From Asterella californica (lineage: Eukaryota; Streptophyta; Marchantiopsida; Marchantiales; Aytoniaceae): a stretch of 64,000 bases of DNA. The notes under the pieces are model-generated. The model searched no databases. It was not told the origin of the DNA and worked only from the letters and a program-made list of their open reading frames with translations. Where the stretch lies: contig JAYKYS010000005.1 of assembly GCA_036924285.1 (NCBI GenBank), positions 25,580,001-25,644,000 on the forward strand. The letters run 5' to 3'. A program made the translations under genes and the position numbers. Shown here piece after piece: positions 12,001 through 21,200 of the stretch (position 1 is the stretch's first letter; each line of letters starts with the position of its first letter).

Positions 12001-12172
12001 GGAAACTTCCAGAAGGAAGTTTCTAGAAGGAAGCGTCTAGAAGGAAGCGTCTAGAACTTTCCAGCCGGGAAGCTTCCAGAAGGAAGTTTCTAGAAAGAAG
12101 CTTCTAGAACTTTCCAGCCGGGAAGCTTCCAGAAGGAAGTTTCTAGAAAGAAGCTTCTAGAACTTTCCAGCG
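12001..12172 (+). promoter_or_regulatory. Array of perfect heat-shock elements in the 5' LTR
   Basis: Three tandem units of 53 bases (the first expanded by 14) begin at 12001, 12068 and 12121. In units 2 and 3, alternating GAA and TTC triplets stand exactly 5 bases apart: GAA-TTC-GAA, then GAA-TTC-GAA, then the four-module GAAGCTTCTAGAACTTTC. This fits the heat shock factor binding consensus (nGAAn inverted repeats). In unit 1 some TTC modules are changed to GTC. A TATA box lies about 130 bases downstream. The motif match is seen directly; heat activation is inferred. Confidence 0.85.
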
Positions 12173-12301
12173 AGCCTTCTACGTGGCTCATTCTGAACCT
12201 CTAGATGTTGTTCTAGATCTAACGCTGCATGTAAGCCACATCAGCGATCCGCGTGAGAGATGAGCATTGGCCGGAAGCTTATCATGTACTATTCCTCTCA
12301 C

Positions 12302-12309
12302 TATATAAA
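12302..12309 (+). promoter_or_regulatory. TATA box of the 5' LTR
   Basis: TATATAAA preceded by CTCAC, downstream of the heat-shock-element array and 62 bases before the LTR end. This is the expected place for the element's core promoter. The same sequence is in the 3' LTR near 17962. Confidence 0.7.
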
Positions 12310-12372
12310 GGCTGCGAATGCACCACCACGGGCATTCGAGTTTCGAGTTCACTCTAGAGCCTCATCTTACAA

Positions 12373-12384
12373 TGGTATCAGAGC
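12373..12384 (+). other. Primer binding site (initiator tRNA-Met type)
   Basis: TGGTATCAGAGC begins 2 bases after the 5' LTR. This is the standard PBS of plant LTR retrotransposons, complementary to the 3' end of initiator tRNA-Met. Confidence 0.95.
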
Positions 12385-12485
12385 AGGAAACTCTAAGAGA
12401 GTGGATTGCCCCTCTTAGAAGGACCTTTGATCGAGGTACCTAGCAATTGGAACTCTGAGTGCACTGAAAGGATCAAGAGAGCTAT

Positions 12486-12704
12486 GTGATGGATGGGGGT
12501 AGATTTCCAGCTCCAGAGTTACCATTCTTGAATCCTTTCCATATCAAGCTTATGTATATGCGTCGAGAGCATTTTCGAGTGTATCTTGTTTATCATTTCG
12601 GTGAGGATTTCATGGGTCAAGTGATGAATTCGCCAGTCTCGGTGATTCTTCCAGTAGTGACATATGCAGCTAGTTGGGATTTGACCGTCTACATCTTGAT
12701 TTAG
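12486..12704 (+). CDS. Leader ORF A of the gypsy element, unknown function
   Basis: Open frame of 72 codons between the PBS and gag. I do not recognise it. Its middle part, around HFGEDFMGQVMNSPVS, clearly resembles the following ORF (NFGEDFYREIIDSPVP), and the surrounding hydrophobic stretch (VILPVV against FVVLVV) also aligns. The two frames therefore look like a tandem duplication of one domain of about 60 residues. Upstream in the same frame there are stops, so the true start is unclear. It may be a decayed accessory protein of the element, part of a longer gag precursor, or non-coding leader with chance similarity. Confidence 0.4.
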   Translation: MMDGGRFPAPELPFLNPFHIKLMYMRREHFRVYLVYHFGEDFMGQVMNSPVSVILPVVTYAASWDLTVYILI

Positions 12705-12913
12705 TGAGCATGGATCTAAACCTACCCGCTCCTGTTCCCTTCAACACGTGGGTGGAGATCCGCTATGTCTGCAGACCGAAATCGTTACATAGAGAGTTTG
12801 TGATTAGAAATTTTGGTGAGGATTTCTACCGCGAGATAATTGATTCTCCTGTCCCTTTTGTAGTACTTGTAGTATACGAACGTTTTCGATTGGCCATCAT
12901 AACTCTGTACTAG
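12674..12913 (+). CDS. Leader ORF B of the gypsy element, paralogous to ORF A
   Basis: 79 codons, in a different frame from ORF A and overlapping its end by 31 bases. It contains the NFGEDFYREIIDSPVP segment that matches ORF A, followed by a short hydrophobic run. It stops at 12913, 47 bases before the gag ATG. A more conservative start is the ATG at 12710 (MDLNLPAPVPF). No known gag, protease or envelope motif is seen. The resemblance between ORFs A and B is the main evidence that this region was ever coding. Confidence 0.4.
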   Translation: MGFDRLHLDLVSMDLNLPAPVPFNTWVEIRYVCRPKSLHREFVIRNFGEDFYREIIDSPVPFVVLVVYERFRLAIITLY

Positions 12914-12960
12914 GAGAAGCTTGAAACTTACGTGTCGTAAGAGAGAGAGAGTGAGCGATC

Positions 12961-14091
12961 ATGGAGCAACAACCTCCAAATCTAGAGTTGGTGATGCAGG
13001 AACTGATGCAAGGCATGCTGACCGAATTTCGAGAGATGAAGATGACGGTGGAAGCATTACAGAACAAAATGCTGAACCTCAAGGGTCAGAGTATGACAGA
13101 CGTTGCAAGAGGAGGATCGTCTCAAGGAGTACCGGTGGTGGGAGAGCAAGCTGCACCAAGAGAACCCGTGGCACAAATCGTTAGAGCTCCAGTCGATGAG
13201 GAAGGTGCGCTGCTACTACGGATGAAGAAGACATGTAACATTGAACCGTACAAAGGCTAACGACTTATGGGAGTAGTCGAGAATTGGATTTCTCGGATGA
13301 ATCGATATTTGCGACTTTTCAGTACGCAAATCACGGACCACGTAGCGGGAGTGTTTGCGTTTGGCTACTTGACTGATAAAGCTCTCACGTGGTATGATGC
13401 ATGGGAGAGATCGGTGTTGGCGGAAGGGAGGACAGTCACATGGACTGCAATGCAAGAAGGGTTGTTGAAGAATTTCCAGTCTGTGGACTCGGTGCAAATG
13501 GCTCGAACGAGGATGTGGGGACTGAAACAGAAGGGAAGCCTTCAAGAGTATGTAGAAGCCTTCCTCGACTTGCAAGTTGCAATCACTGATATGAGTCCGG
13601 CGGAGGTTCTTGATAATTTCAAGAGGGGGTTGAAGGAAAGAATTCGACAAGAAGTAATGGTGCAAAACCCACTCACAGTTTTTGAGGCCATCGCTTGCGC
13701 TCAGAGAATTGCTGGAGCATTAGGAGGAGAAGTGATGATTCCACCAAATCATCAGAATAGATCTGAAATCCCGTATGCAAACGGTCCGACACCCATGGAG
13801 CTAGGCAACATCCGCTATCAGCCACGACAATTTCAAGGTGGAGATCGCCGAGGGCGGCCAGAAGAAAGACGTCAAGGAGCTCCTAGAGGAGAAGGTGTCA
13901 GAAATGCTACACCTCAACTCGAACAACATCGATGTTACAGCTGTGGGCGATTCGGCCACATAGCTGCAAATTGCCGAAGTCGTTTTCCTAGAGATCCAAG
14001 ACCTCCATATCGTCGACCTCTGAATCATCTGAATGAGACGGAAGGAGATGAAGAAATCGAGGCAAGACTGGGAAACGAAGAACACCAGTAA
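12961..14091 (+). pseudogene. gag of the young gypsy element, one in-frame stop
   Basis: Starts at the ATG reading MEQQPPNLELVMQELMQ. A TAA at 13258-13260, just after EPYKG, interrupts the frame, and the same frame continues from 13267 (MGVVENWISRMNRY) to 14091. The body has the retrotransposon gag helices (AFGYLTDKALTWYDAW, then GLKQKGSLQEYVEAF and GLKERIRQEV). A CCHC zinc knuckle, CYSCGRFGHIAANC, lies at 13933-13974. Gag would form the virus-like particle and bind the element RNA through the knuckle. The stop separates an N-terminal piece of about 100 residues from the main domain. Confidence 0.9.
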
Positions 14092-15370
14092 ATGCACCTC
14101 GCGGCCTTACTGGTGCAAGGAGGGAGAAGAAAGGCGAGGGAAGGAGAAGGAGATTGACAAAAAACAATGCACAATTGATTGTCACGGATGGAGTCTTGGA
14201 AGGGACCCAGGTGAGAGTACTAATCGATCCTGGTGCAACAGAGAACTTTTGTCTCGATCGACTGCTATGAAGTTGAGAATGGAGTTAGAAAGTGATGAGA
14301 GTGAAGAGGTGGAACTGCCCAATGGACAGACTGAGAAGATTGAATCTCTACCTCGAAAGATAAAACTTACTTTAGGTGAATATCGTGAAGATATTGAGTG
14401 ACGAGTGATCACATTAGCCCGTTATGATGTCATATTGGGTATGCCGTGGATGGAGCAGTATAATCCCGAAGTGGATTGGCGAAGAAAAGTGGTGAAAACC
14501 AAACAGTGGAAAATCTTCGGAGATAGAGTGAGATCTCGAAGACAGAACTTGCCTTTGTATGTAATAGGTACAAGTGCTATACGTAACAGCGATGTCTGTT
14601 TTTTGGGTTTAATAAGAGAAGTTCCGAGTGCACGACTCGACGGGCAGATACCAGAAAGCTTGACAGGAGTGATAGCAGAATATGGGGATGTCTTTCCCGA
14701 TGATCTTCCTTCAGGGTTACCACCAAAACGAAGGATTGACCACAAAATCGAGGTGATTCCAGGGAGCACCCCTCCTTGTAAGGCCCCATACAGACTAGCG
14801 CCACATGAATTGGAGGAGTGCAAGGCGCAAATCGAGGAAATGTTACAAAAAGGGTTCATCCAGCCCAACGTGTCACCATATGGAGCTCCAGTCCTTTTTG
14901 TTAAGAAAAAGGATAACAGCCTACGGATGTGCATCGATTACCGAGCACTCAATCAACAAACGGTGAAGAATAAGTATCCACTACCTCGGATGGATGACTT
15001 GTTCGACCAACTCGAAGGAGCAAAGTACTTCACGAAGCTAGACTTACGGAGCGGGTACAACCAGATTCGAATCGCTGATGAAGATGTGGAAAAGACTGCC
15101 TTTCGAACAAGGTATGGTCACTTCGAATACTTAGTAATGCCATTTGGTCTCACAAATGCACCGGCCACCTTCATGGGCCTGATGAATGACATATTCCGTC
15201 CGTACTTAGACAGATCAGTCGTTGTATTTCTTGACGACATCCTAGTCTATAGCAAAACTATGGAGGACCATGTGCACCATTTGAGAGAGGTTCTCCAAGT
15301 ACTCCGCCAAAATAATTGTACGCCAAAATTTCAAAATGTGAATTTGGCAAGACGGAGGTGGACTACTTAG
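14092..15370 (+). pseudogene. pol part 1: protease and reverse transcriptase, with frame changes
   Basis: The aspartic protease core reads VLIDPGATENF at about 14215-14250 in the third frame. The reading then moves to the second frame (AMKLRMELESDESEEVELPNGQ), which carries a TGA at 14399-14401 and continues to 15370. The RT segments are clear: an N-terminal block ([20 protein letters not shown]), the palm ([15 protein letters not shown]) and the catalytic [12 protein letters not shown] near 15220-15255. A frame change at about 15316 passes the reading to part 2. Together these breaks disable the polyprotein. Confidence 0.9.
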
Positions 15371-17511
15371 GACACAGAGTGAGTGCAGAAGGCATACAAG
15401 TAATGGCCGATAAAATAGCTGTCATCCAACAATGGAAGGCTCCAGAAGATCAGACCCAACTTAAGAGCTTTTTGGGATTGATAGGATTTTATCGTAGATT
15501 TGTTAAGCATTTTGCCAAGCTTGCACAACCACTAACTGCCCTGTTAGGCAAAGGCAAGAAATGGATGTGGGGAACAGCGCAAGAAGTAAGTTTTCAAGCA
15601 TTGAAAACCGCACTACTACATGCTCCGATCCTCAAGTGGTACGACCCAAAAAAACCTATCAAGTTAGCAACAGACGCATCAGGCATGGCAGTAGGGGCGG
15701 TGTTGCAGCAAGAATGGAAGGATGGTTGGCATCCAATTGCATACTTCTCTCGGAAGTTGTTACCAGCAGAACAGAACTATCACACCACCGAGAGAGAAGA
15801 ATTGGCGATAGTTCTCGCTACTAAGCATTGGAAGCACTATCTAGGGGAGAAGGCTTTTGTGGTCGAGACAGACCACAAACCTTTAGTCTATTTGGAGACG
15901 CAGAAGGATCTCTCAAAGAGACAAATCCGTTGGGCAGAATGGAGGCAGCGATTCAACATGACCATCACGTACGTTGAGGGCAAGAAGCAAATTGCTGATG
16001 CATTAACCCGCATGCCTATGGTGCATAACATAGTCTCTGAAGTCAAGGTGAATTCTGACTTCTGGACAAAATTGATCGAGGGCACAAAATCAGATGCACA
16101 GACTGTCGCAGCAAAACCTTCAGGAACCATCACCCGCAACCATGGTTTGGTATTCCATGAAGGGAAGTTATGGATCCCAGATGATCCAGAACTACGTACC
16201 ACCATACTAACTGAATGTCACGATTCAGCCATTGCAGGACACATGGGGGCAGAAAAGACATTGGAAGCAGTCCAACGAGTGTTCTATTGGCCCAAGATGG
16301 CAGAGGATGTTGCAGTATACACTCGGAGTTGTGCAATGTGTCAACAAAATAAGGCTACAAATCAAGCACCCTCCGGTCTCCTTCAACCCCTCCCGATCCC
16401 TTCCAAACGTTGGGAACATGTTAGTATGGACTTAGTGTGTGAACTTCCCATGACGAGCTCAGGTTTTGACTCCATCGTCGTCTTCGTCGATAAGCTCAGC
16501 AAGATGATCCATCTTCGACCGACCACGAAAGACGTCTCAGCACCGCAACTTGCTCAGATATATTTGAACACCATTTTTGCTCAGCACGGTCTATCGCGGG
16601 TGCTTATAACAGATAGAGGTCCTCAGTTTACGAGCATGTTTTGGAGAACCCTATTTGGTCTGTTCAAGACCAAACTTGTCATGTCTACGGCTTATCATCC
16701 ACAGACCGATGGACAAACCGAAAGAGCCAATCGCACCATTGAAGACATGCTACGAGCCTTTACTCTGGAGGAGCAAGCGAAGTGGGACACTTTACTCCCT
16801 TTGGTAGAATTTGCCTACAGCAACTCCCTCAATGCATCTACTCGTGAAACACCTTTTTATCTCATGTACGGCGAACATCCTCTCACACCAGCAAGTTTGA
16901 CACGATTCAGCACGACGTCGTCAGTCAACACCAAAGTGGATGCTGTTAATGAATTCGTTGCACGAATTCAACAAGGAGTGGAAAAAGCCAAGGTAAAACT
17001 ACAAGTTGCTCAGAACCGACAAAAGCAATATGCCGATGGACACCGTCGGCACGAAGAGTTCACGATTGGTGATCAAGTTTGGTTATCCACAACCAACCTT
17101 ACTCTGATCGGCAGTCGTAAATTCAACCCTCGCTTCATCGGGCCTTTCTCTGTTGTTCGGAGAATTGGAGCAGTGGCATATCAACTCGAACTTCCACCCC
17201 ACATGAAGATTCATCCGGTTTTTCATGTGTCTTTATTACGGCGATATACACCACGACCTCCTCAATTTGGCAATTCGCAAGAGTCGCGACCACTGCCTCA
17301 AATTATCGATGGCGAGGAAGAGTATGAAGTAGAATGCATCTTAAAGAAACGTGTTCGTGGGACTCGTCATCAACGGGTAGATTATTTGGTCAAGTGGAAA
17401 GGCTATCCATTACATGAAGCAACATGGGAACCTGCAACCAATCTTGCACACGCCCCACTCATAGTGCAAGCTTTCGAACAGCAGTTGAGCAACGAGGACG
17501 TTGCTTCTTAA
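15316..17511 (+). CDS. pol part 2: RT end, RNase H, integrase, chromodomain
   Basis: Open for 731 codons. Domains in order: RT thumb ([19 protein letters not shown]), RNase H ([16 protein letters not shown] at about 15664-15712, and TDHKPLVY), integrase HHCC zinc finger ([10 protein letters not shown] and CAMCQQ, 16220-16350), and the integrase D,D,E core (MDLVCELP near 16425, ITDRGPQF near 16608, [11 protein letters not shown] near 16706). The C-terminal chromodomain ([25 protein letters not shown]; roughly residues 667-722) would target integration to chosen chromatin. The stop at 17509-17511 is followed by the polypurine tract. The open frame has no independent start; it is normally part of the polyprotein. 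Confidence 0.95.
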   Translation: MYAKISKCEFGKTEVDYLGHRVSAEGIQVMADKIAVIQQWKAPEDQTQLKSFLGLIGFYRRFVKHFAKLAQPLTALLGKGKKWMWGTAQEVSFQALKTALLHAPILKWYDPKKPIKLATDASGMAVGAVLQQEWKDGWHPIAYFSRKLLPAEQNYHTTEREELAIVLATKHWKHYLGEKAFVVETDHKPLVYLETQKDLSKRQIRWAEWRQRFNMTITYVEGKKQIADALTRMPMVHNIVSEVKVNSDFWTKLIEGTKSDAQTVAAKPSGTITRNHGLVFHEGKLWIPDDPELRTTILTECHDSAIAGHMGAEKTLEAVQRVFYWPKMAEDVAVYTRSCAMCQQNKATNQAPSGLLQPLPIPSKRWEHVSMDLVCELPMTSSGFDSIVVFVDKLSKMIHLRPTTKDVSAPQLAQIYLNTIFAQHGLSRVLITDRGPQFTSMFWRTLFGLFKTKLVMSTAYHPQTDGQTERANRTIEDMLRAFTLEEQAKWDTLLPLVEFAYSNSLNASTRETPFYLMYGEHPLTPASLTRFSTTSSVNTKVDAVNEFVARIQQGVEKAKVKLQVAQNRQKQYADGHRRHEEFTIGDQVWLSTTNLTLIGSRKFNPRFIGPFSVVRRIGAVAYQLELPPHMKIHPVFHVSLLRRYTPRPPQFGNSQESRPLPQIIDGEEEYEVECILKKRVRGTRHQRVDYLVKWKGYPLHEATWEPATNLAHAPLIVQAFEQQLSNEDVAS

Positions 17512-17522
17512 AAGGGGGGAGG
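17510..17522 (+). other. Polypurine tract
   Basis: AAAAGGGGGGAGG directly after the pol stop and 2 bases before the 3' LTR; the expected plus-strand primer of reverse transcription. Confidence 0.9.
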
Positions 17523-17524
17523 TT

Positions 17525-18031
17525 TGTAATAAGTAGAGTCCTACTTATCAACTAGAGGAGAAATTGGTTTGGTAGAAGTCCTTGGTATAAGAATTAGTTA
17601 CGGCTAAGTTGGCCGAAGAATACATGCAGCAAATAGTACTTCTACCAATAGGCGAGTGCGCCAAAAGTCCGCCGGGAAACTTCCAGAAGGAAGTTTCTAG
17701 AAGGAAGCGTCTAGAACTTTCCAGCCGGGAAGCTTCCAGAAGGAAGTTTCTAGAAAGAAGCTTCTAGAACTTTCCAGCCGGGAAGCTTCCAGAAGGAAGT
17801 TTCTAGAAAGAAGCTTCTAGAACTTTCCAGCGAGCCTTCTACGTGGCTCATTCTGAACCTCTAGATGTTGTTCTAGATCTAACGCTGCATGTAAGCCACA
17901 TCAGCGATCCGCGTGAGAGATGAGCATTGGCCGGAAGCTTATCATGTACTATTCCTCTCACTATATAAAGGCTGCGAATGCACCACCACGGGCATTCGAG
18001 TTTCGAGTTCACTCTAGAGCCTCATCTTACA
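17525..18031 (+). repeat. 3' LTR of the young gypsy element
   Basis: 507 bases, TGTAATAAG to TCTTACA. It carries the same heat-shock-element array as the 5' LTR, here as three regular 53-base units starting at 17675, 17728 and 17781, without the 14-base expansion. The TSD GCAGT follows at 18032-18036. Confidence 0.95.
17675..17832 (+). promoter_or_regulatory. Heat-shock-element array in the 3' LTR
   Basis: Three tandem 53-base units with alternating GAA and TTC modules at 5-base spacing, as in the 5' LTR. From this position a heat-induced promoter could read out into flanking DNA beyond 18031. Confidence 0.8.
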
Positions 18032-18036
18032 GCAGT

Positions 18037-18277
18037 AAACAAACGCTGATCATTTTAAGAAAAAATAATTTCTGTTATTTTTGGCAAGATTTCTGGTTGT
18101 AAGCAATATCAAAGTATCCAATGGGATAGGTACTTGTGCTGTGACAAACTCAGCTTTCAGCTTAGTATGAACTCAATTTTTAGCTTATCGCAATTGCAGT
18201 AAATAGAGGCTGATCATTTTAAGAAAAAATAGTTTCTGTTCTCTTTGGCAAGATTTCTGGTTGTAAGCACTATCAAA
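18037..18277. repeat. Tandem duplication: end of copy 1 and all of copy 2
   Basis: 18037-18110 completes the first copy that the gypsy element interrupted. 18111-18277 is the second copy, including CTGATCATTTTAAGAAAAAAT and GGCAAGATTTCTGGTTGTAAGCA in near-identical form. The unit is about 170 bases. Confidence 0.8.
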
Positions 18278-21200
18278 GGTTTCGTCCTTTATGTGATTTT
18301 GTGTTTTGACTTCTTGGGTACAAATTCCATGAATCTTCATTACAAGATGCTTATTTGGTTTTTGACGGTATGATGGTTCGTCCAAGAATCTTAGGTCTGA
18401 GAATTTTGGACATGTTTAGTCCATGACTATCTGCTTTCGGTCCATATATTTTAAATTTTATATACTCCTTTGTGGTTGTAGATCTAGGTAATATTTATAA
18501 ACACTTTTAGTAACATACTTTATTTTAGTCTTGTTAATCGTGCATTCAGACAGATGATACTCAAGACCCATAAGAGAATAGTTCAAGATCTATATCAGAG
18601 AAAAAAATAACAAATTTATGATAACTATCTTCAGAGCTTGTATTTTGGAAGCTCTTAGATTTACCTAGTAGGATGAAATCTTTATCATCACATCCGATGG
18701 CATAATTATCTTATTTGTTTCCTCCAGTCTTATATTTGTGTTGAACAAACCTACAATGAATTGGTGGAATATGCAACTTGTTAATGTGTTCAACTCTGAC
18801 TTCATATCTATCTCTTCTTCTAATGATTAATCATCTACAAAAGTTGCACGACCAGAAAGACATCTACCGTCTATGAGAAATTGCACACTGTTGGTGTCTA
18901 TAGGCTCGTCGACTTCTCCTCTGTCTAGAACAAAACTCACAAAGTAAAGTTGTGCGCAAAAACATGAAATGTGTTATTTTCATCACAAATCTCCCTTCTT
19001 AATAGTCTCTCTCAATCCAACCATTGACTCGTGCTGAAACTCACAACATTCCAAAAGATTTTACTCAAATTCGACCTCTTGCTAAGTCACCACATCTAGT
19101 ACCCAGAGTTGAAAGAAATTGCTTGTACCGAAGCAAAATTGCATTTCCTTCAATAGCTCGTGCACTATCACGACTTGTTTAAAACTCACTCAAACTCCAT
19201 GATTCTTCATCATTTCTCTTTTTTCTCATCGAGAGCTCTCTATTCATATTCTCTTGTATCCGAATGTCTAATTCATGAAGTTATGATTTACATACCTCTA
19301 CATTAATTTACAAAGGTATCATAACAAATGTTATCATCTTATTGCACATGAGAAAATTGTAGACATGTCTTATCTTACAAAAAATCTAGATTATATACAA
19401 AGGAGTCTCATATCTTTACAATTGTGTTACATCCAAGCGTAGCCATGACTAACGATACAAACCAACATAGTCATCTGACGCTCATATCAAAATTCCAAGT
19501 GTGATCATATAGTTGTCGACACTACCCGGTTGGAACCCATGAATCTTCTTGGTTCTCAGAGTTACACATGTATCTAATCAAACAATGAGTTTATGACTTC
19601 TTAATATGAGGGTACAAGTTGTTAAGCTAATAACAAATATGCAGCAAACAATTAGCTATTGTGCACATGAAAACACAAAAGTGAATTTCAAGGAAAAATA
19701 ACATCATATTGTCAATTCTTCCATTTATATATTAAGAAAATTACAACAGATATGTGCTATGATTTATTTACTTTATTTTCTAGATATGAAGCTACTAGAT
19801 ATACAATCAATGAAAAAGAAACTCTAAGAACATCGTGAGAAGTGAGAATTCAAATTGACCGGTGAGTAGCTTACATTCTAGGTGGAGAAAACTAGGAGTC
19901 GACGTTACTATATTTTGCATGGATTACCATGTATAATTTTGATGAAACTTTCATTTTTATACACATACTGCCATAACCACGTATTAACAATGATGTTTTG
20001 AGTGTGTTTCGGTATAAATGTATGTTTCATGCATAAGGCAACAAGATACATGTCATAGTACTTCATTATGTTCACTTTAACATATTTCTAGAATTTCTCA
20101 TTGTCTATCATGTAAATAGTTAGTGTTGGCATTTTCTATAGTTAAGTAGTTTAGCTAAGTCGTGCCAAGTAGACTAGTTGCTTATCACAGCTATCACGTA
20201 AGCTGACAAGTGCTTTATAGTTGTAGATTATCTAATTGTGTTCCAAATGATTATATTACCAAAGATGGCTAAGTCTGTCACAAGAAGACAAAACTTAAAT
20301 CTTTGATTTCTCATTGATAGATTATTTTCAGTAAAAAGTTCAAAATCTACTCCTTAGGATTAAAAATGACCTAGCGGTCGATATAAAATGATCTCGAGTT
20401 GTGTGAGATCTCATTCAACAACTATTTCTTCAAGCTTACACATGGAATCACATATCGTATGTTTCAAGAGGATGAAGTTATGATCGATTGAAATTAAAGA
20501 GCTCAATTTTTTTAAGACTTATCATTGTTGTGTGAGACTACCATTTGCACTTAATTGTTGTAGTAAGCATCATGGAGCGTAATCTATCCATAAATAATAA
20601 GAAGTTGAGTTGGTGTTTAGCATCCTACTATATGCACCCTAGCGATGCAACACCTTGGTGTTTGTCAATTGAAGAAGAAGCAGTCAGAGGTGCATATCAA
20701 TCCAGTCAACATTAAGCATTTCTAGATAGATTAAGGTGTTATGACATAGTGACAACATCTTAATTAGACATAAAAATCACTGTTTGGTTAATATAAGAGA
20801 GACAATGATAGTGTTGAAGAATATGACAAGTTGGTGATAGTGGTTTTAATTTTTGATTGATTTGGACTTGGAAGGAATGAGATATGACCAACTGAAGTTC
20901 TGGTGTATAGTTTATAATAAACGGAAACACGTTTGATAATTCTGGAGTTTTCTTATTCCGGTGGATGAAATTAGTGCAGATCTTGTGTAAGTGTGTTCAA
21001 TGAGTGTTTTAGTTATGGACTCAAGTTTCATGATGATTTGAATCTCAGAGGTGGAGATAAAACTCAAGTTCCTAAGATGTAAGAATGCAAATGTTTCACG
21101 ATAGTTTTATATGTAGCTTATAGTTTGCAACTCGTTCGCAGAAAAGTCCACTCTTTCTAGAGGGAGAGATGAGAGGGTAGACTTTCACCTCCTGAAATTT

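Larger units (their letters stand above)
11851..12371 (+). repeat. 5' LTR of the young gypsy element
   Basis: 521 bases, starting TGTAATAAG and ending TCTTACA. Identical by eye to the 3' LTR apart from an additional 14-base unit (CTAGAAGGAAGCGT) inside the first repeat of its internal array. It contains the heat-shock-element array (12001-12172) and a TATA box at 12302-12309. Confidence 0.95.
11851..18031 (+). mobile_element. Full-length chromodomain Ty3-gypsy retrotransposon (young)
   Basis: 6181-base element bounded by LTRs 11851-12371 and 17525-18031 and flanked by the 5-base target duplication GCAGT (11846-11850 and 18032-18036). It has a primer binding site, leader ORFs, gag with a zinc knuckle, protease, reverse transcriptase, RNase H, integrase, a C-terminal chromodomain and a polypurine tract. 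The order RT, RNase H, integrase, chromodomain makes it a chromovirus-type Ty3-gypsy element. By eye, the LTRs differ only by one 14-base repeat unit, which implies recent insertion. Nevertheless gag and pol carry two in-frame stops and several frame changes, so this copy probably cannot supply its own proteins. Confidence 0.95.

Noticed and set aside
12372..12443. ATG at the end of the LTR opening a 23-codon frame (MVSEQETLREW...)
   Set aside because: The ATG overlaps the primer binding site junction and the frame stops quickly at TAG; probably incidental.
14422..14934. 170-codon minus-strand open frame
   Set aside because: Antisense shadow of the gypsy RT; no independent similarity.
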